From positions 33,851,194-33,915,193 of the forward strand of contig OV121086.1 in assembly GCA_921293015.1 (NCBI GenBank): DNA of 64,000 bases, written 5' to 3'. Origin of the DNA: Phorcus lineatus. Lineage: Eukaryota > Mollusca > Gastropoda > Trochida > Trochidae. The position numbers and the translations under genes are program-made. The notes beneath the pieces are model-generated. The model was not told the DNA's origin, made no database searches, and worked only from the letters and a program-made list of their open reading frames with translations. Positions 36,236-49,780 of this stretch are shown here, in pieces (the stretch's first letter is position 1; each line of letters starts with the position of its first letter).

Positions 36236-38869
36236 AATGATGTCGAAACAAGTTTAATGTACCAGAAAAAAACATATTGACCGAGGAGGAAGTCAATATC
36301 TTTCAAAATAATTATTTATATATTTTTTAAATTCATGAACAAATAATCAGCCAACAAATACGGGCGTGGGAATAATGGCATATACCAAAGGTCAAAAGTA
36401 CAAAAATTAAGACATTTTGGCGTCGAGTTATCCAGTTAAACACCCATATTATTTTTACGTTTGTTTATCCAGTATAACAATGCTGCGCCTGTATTGGAAA
36501 TGGTTTCATAAAATGTAGATATTATACAATATGTCTGTGGTGACAATGGCTGTAATTGCCTTAAACTGTTTAGGCAAATATAGGAACTAGCTCATATGGT
36601 AGCAAGTCACACGTCCCTTGAAGGAAGCACTCGACTGAACTTTGCCTATTGAAACATACAATCCTACTCACATTTCGGCTAATGTGACAAAGTACAAAGG
36701 CAACCGCTTAATAGTTTACCGCTTCTTCGAGGATAAAACTTTCCCACATGATATGTTAAGTACTTTGATTTATCGCGGGAAATATTTTAAGGTATAATTT
36801 AGCATCACGTCACAAGTTTATTATATCAAGTGAACGTGAAGCATTATTATTACTGTTATGGATATTCATTATCTATGTATTTTAGTTTTTTATGTTAAGG
36901 ATTAATCCTTTTACATTACACACATATGTATATAACTTTTTCAAAATATTGCTGAGATTACGATTTGAATACACAAGTCTAATTTCTTCAAAATTGTCCG
37001 AAACAAAAACAAGACACCCAACCAAAAAAGTGAAAGTTTTAAAATAATTTATTGGGTCAATCAAGATGTCTTATTATACTGTATTCAAGTCACAAAAAGA
37101 CAACAAAAATTTAATACACAGTAAATATACGATCTTTAATAACACGTTCATTTGGAAGATTATATCTTGATTTGAACCCTTTTTCATTTAAATATTCCGG
37201 CGCAAAATATGAAAACCTGACATGTTTGCCAGGTTATATTCTATATGAAAATATGCTTCTCTGACCCAAAACCATATATCATGGCATATGTATTGAACCA
37301 AACATCTTAAAACACTTCTTTATAAAGCTATGAAACAAATGATATAGGAATAATAATAATAATCAAAGCGATAAGAACATGGCTAGGCATTATTCGGCTC
37401 CTCTTGAACTAAATTTTACCATTGTGTTATCTGTTTCTAACTTTGATGAACAACATCATGAACTTGGCAACCATTTAGGTTTACAATTCTAAATATTTAC
37501 TGATCAATTGACCTTTTTTGTAATATGAAAAAAAAATATTATCCCGCATATTGAACTTTTATTCTATCCTTAATTGTAAATAATGATTTATTTTCAGTTA
37601 TCTATGATATTCGGAGAATATCCCAACCATATCTGGATTTGGAAATGCTTCTATGACAAAACCAGAGGAGTGATTGAATTGGTTATATTTTGTTCGTCTT
37701 TCGGCAGTAGAACGTTTTTTAGATAAATAAAGTGAACTCATGGAAACGAATATAAATTTTACAATTTGCAACCGTTTTTAGGTTACATGAGGTAGTTTTA
37801 AAAGGAACGTGCCGTGATCGAATCCAATTCCCAAGTGATTAAAAGGTGTTCACCAAAAAATGGTAGGCAGTGGCTTTTGTTTGACCTTCAATGGAAAATA
37901 CATTTGTCATAAACTAATGTTTATCGGGTATAATTTGAAATTATTTTTTTTTAAAAACAACTTGCTACTACCCCTACTACTAAAGTATAAGAAACAAGTT
38001 TGAGAGAAACCATATTTTATAGTTATCAGGCCTAATATATTTTGATTTCACAAACTGGCGATTTTGTTACATTCATTGCAAGCATCACAAATGATATATA
38101 TCCGTTTCTTTTACTTATGGAAAAACAGCCGAATGATTAACAGAATTCTATCTACAAACTGACACAATGTTATGTTTCTAATTTCGCGTGTCCTTTCCTC
38201 AAATTGTTGTCGTAAATCGTATGATTACTCTTATCGTGCATGTTTCTCATAAGACGATATGTTGAATAATGTATATTTGTATGCATGAATATTGTATGTG
38301 TTGTATGTTAGTAGCTTAAGCATGGACAGCTGACATGACAGCACGATTTGAATTAGTTATTGTGATGGATGAGCTAAGTTGAATAAAAATTACAGCGAAA
38401 TGCTTTAAATCGAGAATTTTGATATAAAAATACATATCATTAACTTAACACCTTAATGTTTCGCAAAAGTTTAAACAAAAAATTACGTACATGTATCATG
38501 ATAGTTCTGAATTTTAAAGAAATTATTGGTTTTTGTCGAGGTATTGGTGGCTGAATGGATACAATTTTGGAACATTCAGTGCTTGTGATTAGCATCCGGG
38601 CCTACTTTATCTCTAAGGTGAACCTTATAAAGATTTCAACCTGAGACCTTTACTTAAATTACTTACTTCTTGTCTTCTCCTTAATAATCCACCTTATGTT
38701 TTTTAAAAATAAACCATGGTGGCAATGTTCTAACTTCGTCAAATGGGTGCACTTGACACATTCTAAATTATATAGGCCTCGGACAAGAGAATGACACAAT
38801 CCTCATAAGTTTCGGGTAATTTAGAAAGTTTCAGCAGAAAGTTAAGGATTCTTTAGGTTGTTTATGTTA
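36236..38869. other. AT-rich DNA, no gene seen
   Basis: Frequent stops in all frames and no repeat recognised over 2.6 kb. Confidence 0.55.
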
Positions 38870-38879
38870 CAGATATACT

Positions 38880-39327
38880 CAGTCTGATTAAAATCGACCG
38901 TGTTTCGAGGAATAAAAGTTTTGAAATATTAACTCTAGCGGGATTCGAACGTACGCTATCAAGGGGCTGTCCTCTCCACAACGGTCTGAAAGCACCCGCC
39001 TTTCTCGCACGTTCTGACGCAATCTCATCTAGCCAATCATAATGACACCGGCAAAAGCTTTCGGTATCAATATGTAGGGGCAAGTAACCCCCTTTACCAT
39101 TCGTTGACCTTTATCGCCGCTATCGTTATTTTAAACGGGATGACGTGATTGGTCCGCTAATGACTAGGTTTTGTCTGCGCTAAACTGGTGTAAGAACGTG
39201 CGAGCATGGAGGGTGCTCTCAGACCGTTGTGGAGAGGAAAGCACCTGGTAGAGGACGTTCGAAATCCGCTATTGTCAATATTCAAAAACTTGTATTCCTC
39301 GGAAAACGGTCGATTTTAATCAGACTG
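38880..39327. mobile_element. Foldback element with ~190-bp inverted arms
   Basis: The left arm from CAGTCTGATTAAAATCGACC (38880) and the right arm ending GGTCGATTTTAATCAGACTG (39327) are reverse complements. Similarity continues inward through GAGGAAT, TTCGAACGT, CCTCTCCACAACGGTCTGA, CTCGCACGTTCT and CCAATCA to a short centre near 39075-39115. Directly outside lie CAGATATACT (38870-38879) and CAGATACACT (39328-39337), a ten-base direct repeat with one mismatch. Arms of this length and a 9-10 bp duplication fit Foldback or MULE-type non-autonomous elements. No coding capacity. Confidence 0.9.
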
Positions 39328-39337
39328 CAGATACACT

Positions 39338-40824
39338 TTTTGCAATTAATTTTAAATTTCGGATTTTTTAAATAATAATGTATGTTAGTCTACTTGATAT
39401 TTCGATGCTTTAGCCTCAAATGGCTAATAAAATAGATGAGTAAACAGTATAAGAACATTTTATTTTAAGAGCACTAAAGATTCAAGATTCAATCTTTGAC
39501 ACTTATGAAAATTACACTTTTCACTTAAGATTCCAACTTTTAAGGTTAAGTCTTTTCAAATCGGCAATCAAGTTCGAGTGTGATTTTATTAATTTCATGT
39601 CTAATATACAATTTTCGTTGAAACATTCTAAGCTTGTTATAATTTCAGTGGAGAGCATTAAACTATATCTTATCCGTAAACGATAGCTAACTTTGGAAGT
39701 TGTTAGTTCAAAGTCCAAATAAATGGACCTGATTTGAATACTTTCCTTGAATTTTAACGTTCTTTGATAGACGTTATTTCAAGAAAAACAACAAAATCGC
39801 CAAGTATGTATGCCATGAGAATGTACAATATGTTTACTGTTATATGATGTGACTTCTTTGTTGGTAAGTGAAATAGAGAACAATTTCTATGGATTTACAA
39901 CTTCTTAATTGCAAACCTACAATGAAGAAGTTAGAAATCCACAGAACTTTTTCCCTGTTATGTTTTATAATAATGTGAATCTAATCTTTAGAAATAGAGA
40001 AATACCAGGAAAAATAGTTTTTAAAAAAGATGAAAAATATGTTGAAAAGGAGAATAGGGACAAAACCAAAAGTCACATTCAACTTGATCCGTGTTGATTT
40101 TATGCCAATAATGAATAAACATGCGTTGTGTAATTCTTAACCCGTGAAACACACACCTGTTACCTGCATGCATAATTCATAATTGTCATCCCATAAGCAC
40201 GTTGTGATGCATGCAAAAATGTCATATCGTAATGAACAAATGCATTGTTGTAAGTATTTCATCGTTTATCATTTGTCATTATTGCAAAATTTATATCAAT
40301 ATTTTAAATCAGTTTTTCAATCGAAAAAAAAGCCAAAGTAACAAAATTAATCAAAATTAAGTAGTTTCAGATACATTAATTAGAAATGCCTTAAAACTCG
40401 AAAATATCATTCAATATTCTAATTCGATCATTGTCTAACATGATGGTTTGCTAACGAAATATAGAATTAAATTCTCAATGCAAAATCACAATGTACAAAA
40501 ACACTTTAGTTTTGAATTTTTTTTATTGTTTATCAGTTTTTATTAACATGAAATGACAAATATTTATGAAGTTATTTCATACCATTTTGGTGTTTTCGAA
40601 TTCGAATATTTAATTGCTTGGTTGTTGTTTTTTGCCATGGTATTAAAATCATCATTTAGAGTTATGACATAACGCAATGTAAACACGCTTTTGAATAAGA
40701 AACATTTTATTTTTAACTGTAGTCGTTTGTTTATCGACAAAATGGTACATCTAAACAGGACCTGGTCCTAAATGAAAGTACATTTGTATAAAACCAATTC
40801 TGTTGAAGTTGAAACAGCAACCAC
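39338..40824. other. AT-rich DNA, no gene seen
   Basis: Nothing recognised. Confidence 0.55.
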
Positions 40825-41320
40825 AGAGAAGTTCTATCCCATAGTGTCCAACACCAAGCAGGAAAGCAACAACTCCCAAATTTAACGTCTGTATGATAAT
40901 TAGCCGCGCTGGGCTTTACCCCGTTGTTTATTAGATAAACGTAATAAATATCAAATTTACCACCACTTTGTTTCAATCTTATTAAGAACACTTCGACCTT
41001 TCATTCCGTGTTTTAGAATTATCTTTGAAATAACTTATCAGACTGTTGCGAAAATCCTTTTCCTTTTCAAGATTCAACATTTTCAAATGTTAAGAAATTG
41101 AATTAGATTTTCATTCATTTTTCCTGTTTAATTTTACTCAAAGATATTCTATCCCCTTAGTCTGTAACGCCAAGCAGGAAAACATCAACTCTAAACTTTT
41201 ACCGTCTTACTGCCAATGAGCGGCGGTGAGGTTCTTTCCATACACGTTGTTAATTAAATGAACTTTATAAATATCAATTTTCTACGAACATCGCCCTAAT
41301 TATATTTAAACAGAACTCTT
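40825..41320. repeat. Degenerate direct duplication, period about 320 bp
   Basis: 40832-40985 and 41147-41300 share TCTATCCC, CCAAGCAGGAAA, CAACTC, ACGTTGTT/CCGTTGTT, TTTATAAATATCAA/TAATAAATATCAA and TTCT/TTTACCACCA-like blocks in order. Probably two copies of one old repeat. Confidence 0.6.
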
Positions 41321-42379
41321 TACATCATTGATTCAGATTTTTAAATTTATGTTTGAAAATAACGGAAAATATACAAAATGATGAAGCAACTATTCAGAAG
41401 ACACTTTGTAACGATTCAATATCCCACTGTACGAAAGGTTATGCTTTTATTCACCCTGAATGTTATGTACCCCTTATATTTTCGAAAATAATACTTTACT
41501 CAAAAGTACCATCCAGAACCAAGACTGTGTCTTATTTCATGTACATGTACCACAAAAATAAATAAATAAAAAAAATTTAAAAATATTTTACTCTCAATCC
41601 TACTTTGACACCTTTATCTTTACTATTACAAAGTGTCAAACTCGAAGGCATTACCTACTTCTACAATACATAAACAATAAATTCTTTTAAATGTTATATT
41701 CGTTGTTTACTTGTTATAAGAAAACAACTCGAACACCTGCGAGTTCATTATTCACCGCCAAGACACTTAAACGGAATATGCAAACACCCGATATATACAT
41801 TCACACATCGACTGCACGTGTTCAACATTGAAATCTCTCCATCTTAAATGAGCAGGATACGTTTAAGTGCCATTCCCTTTTTGCATTCAACTCGATTCAA
41901 AATTACAATTGGAAAGTGTAAACATGGCCATGGCCCTTGAGAGGCTTATAGAGATATTCTCCAATATTTGCCGATTTATGATTGTCCCCGAATTAGAGTG
42001 AGCCCAAGAACGTATTGTTCACCTGTTGCCTGTCAGGTGTTGACTGTTCATTTACATTGCAATCCAGCGACACCTGAGAATACCTGTATAGTAAGTGAAC
42101 GCCGCTATACGTATTAAACTACTGCATTGAAACGCCAACAAAAAACGATATATGCATAGTGGACATATGATACTGTTCTAGTTTGGAGGCCAACGTCGAC
42201 TTTACGACCTACGGGTTCTCATCTGAATATCCACAGAGTCGTGTGTCACTTGCAAAAATTTGAAACCATGTCACTGGGCAATAAAGACAATTTGAACATT
42301 GGGTCTAAACTTTTAAAGAATGCTGATCCAAATTTGAAGGAATTTAGGACTGGTGTTTTGGTGTGTAAGAAGGAGCGAG
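41321..42379. other. AT-rich DNA with an E-box cluster
   Basis: A possible extremely short LINE tail (ATGTACCACAAAAATAAATA near 41540-41570) resembles the 3' end of the LINE at 48871-49419. CACCTG/CAGGTG/TACCTG sites lie at 42020, 42034, 42071 and 42081. No gene seen. Confidence 0.4.
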
Positions 42380-43320
<941 letters not shown>

Positions 43321-43394
43321 CGGGCAAACATGAGGGGACACAGAATAAGGCAGAGAGACAGAGAGGGTCATAAAGGGTGTGCAGATTTAGAACG

Positions 43395-43417
43395 ATATAT
43401 ATATATATATATATATA
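43395..43417. repeat. AT microsatellite
   Basis: An uninterrupted AT run. Confidence 0.9.
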
Positions 43418-45557
43418 GGAAGAGAGAAGGGCGATCCACAATTTCAGAGAACACTGTATACGTAATGAAGAGAGACTGGGGAATAAATCGAGGAAGGGTA
43501 TAATTATTTAGACAACATGAGACAAACTGAAACCTTTGATTAAAATCAGTCAGTGAGAAAACCCTTGAGTATCATTCCGTCAATAAGGAAATCCTGTTCA
43601 AAATGTTCTCCACTGTAGTATTCAGATATCGTTTCCTCGTTAAGCACAGCATACAGCAAGTGTAGCAACGACCCCTGTAACACTTTATAAGAGAAAGAAT
43701 TCATACTTGGTGACAATAACATCCGGAAAGGAGTATAAATCATTGAATAACTTCTTTAATAGAACCCCGTTTTAAAATTCAGTTCATGCAAAAGATACAA
43801 CTGATTATAAAGAGATGAACCTTTGATGCAGTGAAGTTTAACACGTTCTATTGTATAGCGGATTCACCTTATGGGGAAAGCGCTCCGACGGTAGATCGTA
43901 AATTTACAAAAATTGACAGTATTTTCATAAATTCGTCTCTTAGGCCGTTGCTCAATTCTGTTAATGCGAAAAATGAGGTCCATTTGGCTTAACACAGGCA
44001 AATGTCATGCAAATACAGCTCCAAGTTTTTGTGCTCTCGAGGGTATGATCAGAAAAAAATGGAAAGGATCACTGAGACTGCGCAGAACAGCACATCAAAA
44101 CGTCTGAAATGTGCAGGATATGAAAATTAGGATTAGGGGTGATCGGAAGCGAACATAAATCGTCGACCTCCTTGCTGGTTGACACCTTGCCTGAGTTCTT
44201 TTCTCGTTTAAACGTTAACCACTAGAGCACCGTTGCCACAATCGCTCTTTAAGGATTGGGTAATGAGACGGGTTCCTAATATATGAACTGAAACACCATT
44301 AGGTGGTGAAATTGGGCACAGTAATAACGTTATATAAAGTTTTCATAACAAAGGTTAAATGTTGAAAAAATGACGTAGCATTTACAAATGACATTTAAAC
44401 GATATTCGCACCCAAGTTCCGTTAGTAAAGCACCAAGTCTTCCCACATACCAAATAACCTGTGTTTAGAAGACTTTTCAACCATCGAGACCTTCTAGTTA
44501 ATACGATCAGCCTACCTTACACTAGAATATGTTGTAAAATGCACGTCTTTTCTGCCGTAATCCCTTGATCTAAGACTATATTTCGGGATGCAATTTAATT
44601 CCATTCAATATTATTTAACCATTCATTTAAAGGCACTGGCCGCTTTATTATCTAATCAAATCGAGAAGGCGTTTGTGTGACGGTCAAATTGAAAACAAAT
44701 GCCATTGGTACAATTTAAATTGCTTCAGTGGCGTTTTGAAAGTTGTAATAAGATTTTAAGTTCAATTTTTTAGCGAATTCGAAGAATTACTAAACTTTTA
44801 CCTTCCATGATAGGAAACGTTTCAAATTAAAAACGTATACTTATTAATATATACATCATGATAAGTCACAAGGTTATGCTTACCAATGTTGAAACTTTCT
44901 TCGTTTATATTCATATATCTTTAGGCCACTTCCTTGTGACTTCGAGGTAACTTGTTATGTCATATTCATTTGTTACGAAGAGTTCATTCTAACGAAGTCA
45001 AGGAATAATGCTAAACAATGCTGAATACAACGACTTGTATAATTATTTCTGCCATTGCCTTGTGTCTTCGATTTACATTAAATAATGACAAAATTGCACA
45101 GTCATGTCACAGATATATTCTTAACAACAATTCATGCAAAGACTCTTTGCCATACTAGAATTAGCTTCACTGCTGTTTTCCTTCAAAGTCGCATCACATT
45201 AGAACATTACATTAACATTACCTATTAGTCACCATGTAATACCATCCAGCGTTTTATAACCATCATTTATTTTGAAGCAATTAATCTTCCTGATATATTA
45301 TACAAATTACATGATATAATAAGCACAACCTTTAGAATCGATAACTTCAATCAAACGACCTGTTCCAAATATCTACTGCTTTTGAACAACCAAGTAAAAC
45401 TGGACAAATTATATGGAACGATTGAGAAAACCTGTACAAATGTACAATTGTAAGCCACGGTTACCATAAATGTTTTTCTACCAAGTAAATAAACTAAAAT
45501 TTAGTCACTGAAATTTTATATCAATTACTGTACCATTATCCATGTCATTTCACTTCT
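43418..45557. other. AT-rich DNA, possible old SINE head
   Basis: At 44140-44245 the minus strand has a box-A-like GGTGCTCTAGTGGTTAACG and, further on, a box-B-like TGTTCGCTTCC, spaced somewhat wider than usual. This may be a decayed tRNA-derived SINE. No gene seen. Confidence 0.4.
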
Positions 45558-45561
45558 TTAA

Positions 45562-46020
45562 AGAGCCAATCCGTGAGTTGTTGGAGTCATATATTCCAAA
45601 CTTAAATCAATGATGTCATTTGATCGCGAAGTATCGACTGTTACCAAAAAGACACATTTTAAAGCTTATTGGTTTTACAGTGACAGTATGAAGGTAGAAC
45701 GTCGCAATTATGATCGAAAACCGGACAGTGGCTCGCGTCAAATAGTCAAACGTAATTTTGGAGACTTATCTAAAACAGCCAGGAGGGCAGTTAGGAGTTG
45801 ATAGTGTTTGTTAGGTTATATAACTATTATCCATGTATATTTGACGTGATATCTACACCTCTGTGCATTTACAAGGCTGTTTTTAGATTTTTAGTATTTG
45901 TCATATATAATGTCTTTTGGACATGAAAAGTTAAGATGTTTTGATTTTATATCACCACATATGACATTTAGGTTCGTATCAAAGGTAAATAATATGTTAT
46001 GAACATCACGGAGTGGCTCT
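45562..46020. mobile_element. TTAA-flanked MITE with imperfect TIRs
   Basis: Begins AGAGCCAATCCGTGA and ends, on the minus strand, AGAGCCACTCCGTGA (14 of 15 identical). TTAA lies directly outside both ends (45558-45561 and 46021-46024). TTAA target duplication is the hallmark of piggyBac-type transposition. The 459-bp interior has a 63-codon open frame (45610-45801) rich in Arg/Lys without transposase motifs. A decayed relative of the interior lies at 5669-5750. Confidence 0.85.
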
Positions 46021-46024
46021 TTAA

Positions 46025-48074
46025 GCTTTTAACGTGTATACAGTCTAACATAGATTTCCTGAATGAGGACCTAGACTGTATTAAAGGTTCCAAATGGTCA
46101 TGGTCATGAAGCAACCTTGACAAGTCACATTGGATAACTAAAGGACAGCCATCTGTTCTCTCTCCAACAGAGATGTGTCGCTCTGTAAGAGTCTGATGTT
46201 ATCTTATTGTGTGGACGTCTCCTTGGCGACCCTTGATGTTACGACATGACACAATCACCTGGTATCTGTCATTGCCAAGCGATGTAATAAGTTTGATATG
46301 TATCAGCCCCGAGAATATCTGCATATCGGAATACCTCGTCCCTCATTTACATGAATTTAAAGGAATTGAATTACTGAAGATATACGCATTGAAAGACACA
46401 CTTATGACTTAAATGTAAGAAGTTGGCTTTCTGTGTCGTAGAGTGGTGTCATGTTTCGTATCACCTGGACGTATGACGCAGGATGTATACATATTAAGGG
46501 CTGTATTATTTAAGTTATTTGCCCTGATTAAGCTTTATGACTTTATTCGCGGTTACTTCAACATTTCAGTTTGAATTTCTTGCATTTTGAAAATAAAAAT
46601 TATTTGATGATAATGCGCTATTCATATATTATAGAAATATTTATTTCGAAGTTGAGATGTATGATCTGCATAAATCAATCTCACTGTCGAATCATTTTCA
46701 TATTTCATAATGTATCACCATCATCAAATACATGCTAATGCATTTTGCTGATAGAGTTTAGTCTCATATGGCGTTGTTGTAACACTGAGATGAAATCATT
46801 TCATAAGTCAGCGGACATTTCAAAAGTGAGTTTAAGAGTGAGATGCAGTATTGAAAGAACGTATATCCTTTGATGAAAGCTGCAACACCGAATATTTTCC
46901 TAATGACTTATTTACCATACCGTATTCAAAGATGGATGAATCATTATGTTTGTAAATTCATAAATAGACATATTTTATGAGATACTTATTTTCCATTTAT
47001 ATCTTTAAACTTCCTTTCCTGCTTCTAACATTCTAAAAGCATTAATATTAACAAAATATGAAAAATTGTCTTTTTCTCCCTTTTTAAAACTACTTACTGA
47101 TAGAACTTTGGCAGCGACCTTAGAGGGATATTAAACTACTCAGTTCTTCTTTATCAAATTATTTTAATGAGATGGTAAGTACGTCATTATTTTAAATATC
47201 GATTATGTAGAGCATGATTGGAAATATCATGATATCATGATTTGGTAGGGATATATCTGAGGTAAAGTTTAAATGGTTTGTTTATTGACACTACGAGATA
47301 GGAAATTATCCAAACTATCAGATTACGGAGAGTTAGAAACAATTTTAAATGTTAAAATATGAGGTTTATTTTTATTGCACTTTCAGAACTATATGTTACG
47401 CCATTATCGGAGGTCCCTTGCCATCTTATTTGATGTGACACATGGTTAAGTATATACAATATACAAGAAGTTTTCATATTGTATAGGTTTTGTATATTTT
47501 CCCTTAACAAGCAATAACAGTTAACATTTCAATAAAATGGGTCAATTTAATTCGGAAAGGGGGGGATTTATAACTCATTTGTGATATATTCTATTATTCA
47601 CATATTCATCGGTGAAAAATTGTTAAGTATGACAGAAAATTTTAACTAAACGTAAATATGTAGATTCTGAATGACTCTAACTTTTTCTAAAGGAAAATGA
47701 GGATAAGAGCTCAGGTTATTTATGCCAATAGGTGTACGAATATACAAATATGCTAAATATGTGAATGTAATCATTCTAATCATTTAAAATACAAACTATG
47801 CTAAATATTTATAATAGAAACAAGAAAAGAGAGACGTTTACCCCAACAAAACAATTGCAAACCAACCCACTGTCTAGCGTGAACTGAAGTGTAATCGATC
47901 ATAAAGACCTCTTAACAAGATGCTAGTCTGGTAGCCCTTACCTGTTCATTGTAATTATTACCTGGGAATCTACCTGATCATCTTTACCTTACTTGCTAGT
48001 TGATCTGCTAATCTAATACTCTTCAGTCATGTCATATATATCATATGAAAAATTTCATTAAGGTAGACGACAGT
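46025..48074. other. AT-rich DNA with a dispersed repeat fragment
   Basis: At 46070-46115 the minus strand carries the CAGTCTAGGTCCTCATTCAG module shared with 13724-13775 and 52741-52790. TACCTG sites cluster at 47939, 47960 and 47971. No gene seen. Confidence 0.5.
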
Positions 48075-48857
48075 CCTTAATGAATATCACAATAGTATAC
48101 CTGTGGTTTGAAATGCAATTTGATCTTGAATTACGGTAATCTCCCACCTGACAGACAGGCAGCTGACAGACGCACTAAAACAACAACATTTACGATTTGG
48201 TGCACAGCTTGGTTACTACTTGTTACCGATTCATAATAATGGACTAGTCCAAATAAAAGACAAAACATCGTTTTTGAAAGAGTAAGAAGAAGAGAAAGAG
48301 TATTTATTCAAATATCATTATAAAGCACCTTTCAATGCAGCAGCACATTTGACACATTTCACATACATATTTATTTAATGTACATATATTAACATTTCAG
48401 TTCCTTTTAGTGCATTTCACAATATTTATGCACTTCTCACATTTAATCAGGTGCATGGTTGTGCTCTGTCCTTGTTCTTAAAAAAATCACCGAGGGTGGA
48501 ACATCACCTCAAGTGAGTGCAGCTCTGTCGAATCTTGTTTCTTGTGTAGATATTTCCATCCGGAAGAATTTGAGGTGCCCCTCTCACCGACAGCAGATAC
48601 TCCACTTTGCGCAATCCAGCCATTTTGGTAGTGAGATGCAGTCCATGTTCCCTTGTATAGAAGTTTATTAAAACATATAATTAAATAGTACCAAGATGAA
48701 TACATCACTAGTTAACATTCAAATCAAAGTGAGAAGACGCCATTTAACAGCAACAACATTTTATAAAAACACAGTATAAATTCAATTTGAAAATTAAATA
48801 GCCTGTAAAAACAATTGTGAGATTAGACGACAGATTATTATTTGATCCTCTGATCAC

Positions 48858-48870
48858 AAGAAAAACCTAT
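48858..48870. repeat. LINE target-site duplication, left copy
   Basis: AAGAAAAACCTAT, identical to 49420-49432. Confidence 0.85.
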
Positions 48871-49419
48871 AATCAAATAAATAAAGTGTCTTTTATAATT
48901 TCTACTCTAAATTCAAAATCAATATGGTTTCAATACTCGACTCCACATAGAATTCTCCCAACAAATGACCTTTTACTTTAGATGATAATTAAAGATGAAA
49001 ATAAATGCAGCTTTTGAGAGGAAGATAAAGAGACCATAAGTCACCTCTTCTTCGATTGTCATATTATAAAAAAAAGAAAAGATGACTTATGGTTTCTTTA
49101 TCATCTACTTGAAGAAAACATACATTATTGACAAATTCAATGACTTTTTGGTCAACCCGCCACTTACTTTTAAAAGACTAACCAAGATTAATTTCGTAGT
49201 ACTATAGCTTTGTACAAGTGTATTTGGAAAATTCTTAAATTCAAACTAAAATTGATGCCTTTAATTGGATGAATTATAAATATGTTATACATCTTGTATT
49301 GCACGATGTTATCAATTTCTGCCAAATGTGCATAGTGTTCTTCTTGTTTACGATGTATTGTTTATATATGTAATTGTAATGTCCATGTACCACAAAAAAC
49401 TAATAAATAATAAAAAAGA
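48871..49419 (+). mobile_element. 5'-truncated LINE 3' end (reverse transcriptase ORF C-terminus, L1/Tx1-like)
   Basis: One plus-strand frame reads WFQYSTPHRILPTNDLLL, stop, MIIKDENKCSF, stop, then EEDKETISHLFFDCH. This is the usual C-terminal region of L1/Tx1-type reverse transcriptase ORFs, with the CxxC...HLFxxC zinc-binding pattern; the second stop replaces the second cysteine. The insertion ends in an A-rich tail (CTAATAAATAATAAAAAAG) and is bounded by identical 13-bp duplications (48858-48870 and 49420-49432). So it is a truncated, dead retrotransposed copy. Confidence 0.88.
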
Positions 49420-49780
49420 AAGAAAAACCTATGTTGTTTTCACTGTTCGTTAACGAAGCTTGCTCTAATTTGCCTTAATCTGATGAGACGTCGCCCTCTG
49501 CTATGTATGTGGACTGTCCCATTACCTCTGTAGGGGATTACCTAATTAATCTTCAACTGAGTGTCTGCGAGATGGGCTGTCTGTCAGCTGCCTGTCTGTC
49601 AGGTGGAAGATAACCTGAATTACATAAGGCAGACCCTCCATCACCAAGTATGCCATGTCCATGTATGAAATTCATTAATACCAAAAACCATATACCATTA
49701 TAATACCTTTTGATAGACAAAAACTTCGTCAACAACCAACTATCCACGTCTATATATGTTTTGACACAGTATAGTGAATA

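Larger units (their letters stand above)
48075..49700. repeat. Long inverted repeat with ~100-140-bp arms enclosing a LINE
   Basis: The arms are 48075-48180 and, inverted, 49555-49700. Their best block is CACCTGACAGACAGGCAGCT followed by GACAGAC, identical in both. TTAATGAAT(A/T)TCA, ATAC(C/T)TG and GTAATTC/GAATTAC-like blocks match further out. Between the arms lies about 1.4 kb including a 549-bp LINE insertion, so the original spacer was roughly 0.8 kb. Could be the ends of a larger DNA transposon or an inverted pair of repeats. Confidence 0.75.

Noticed and set aside
41535-41575. A very short LINE tail (ATGTACCACAAAAATAAATA)
   Set aside because: Resembles the 3' end of the LINE at 48871-49419 but only over about 20 bases, and no target duplication was found.
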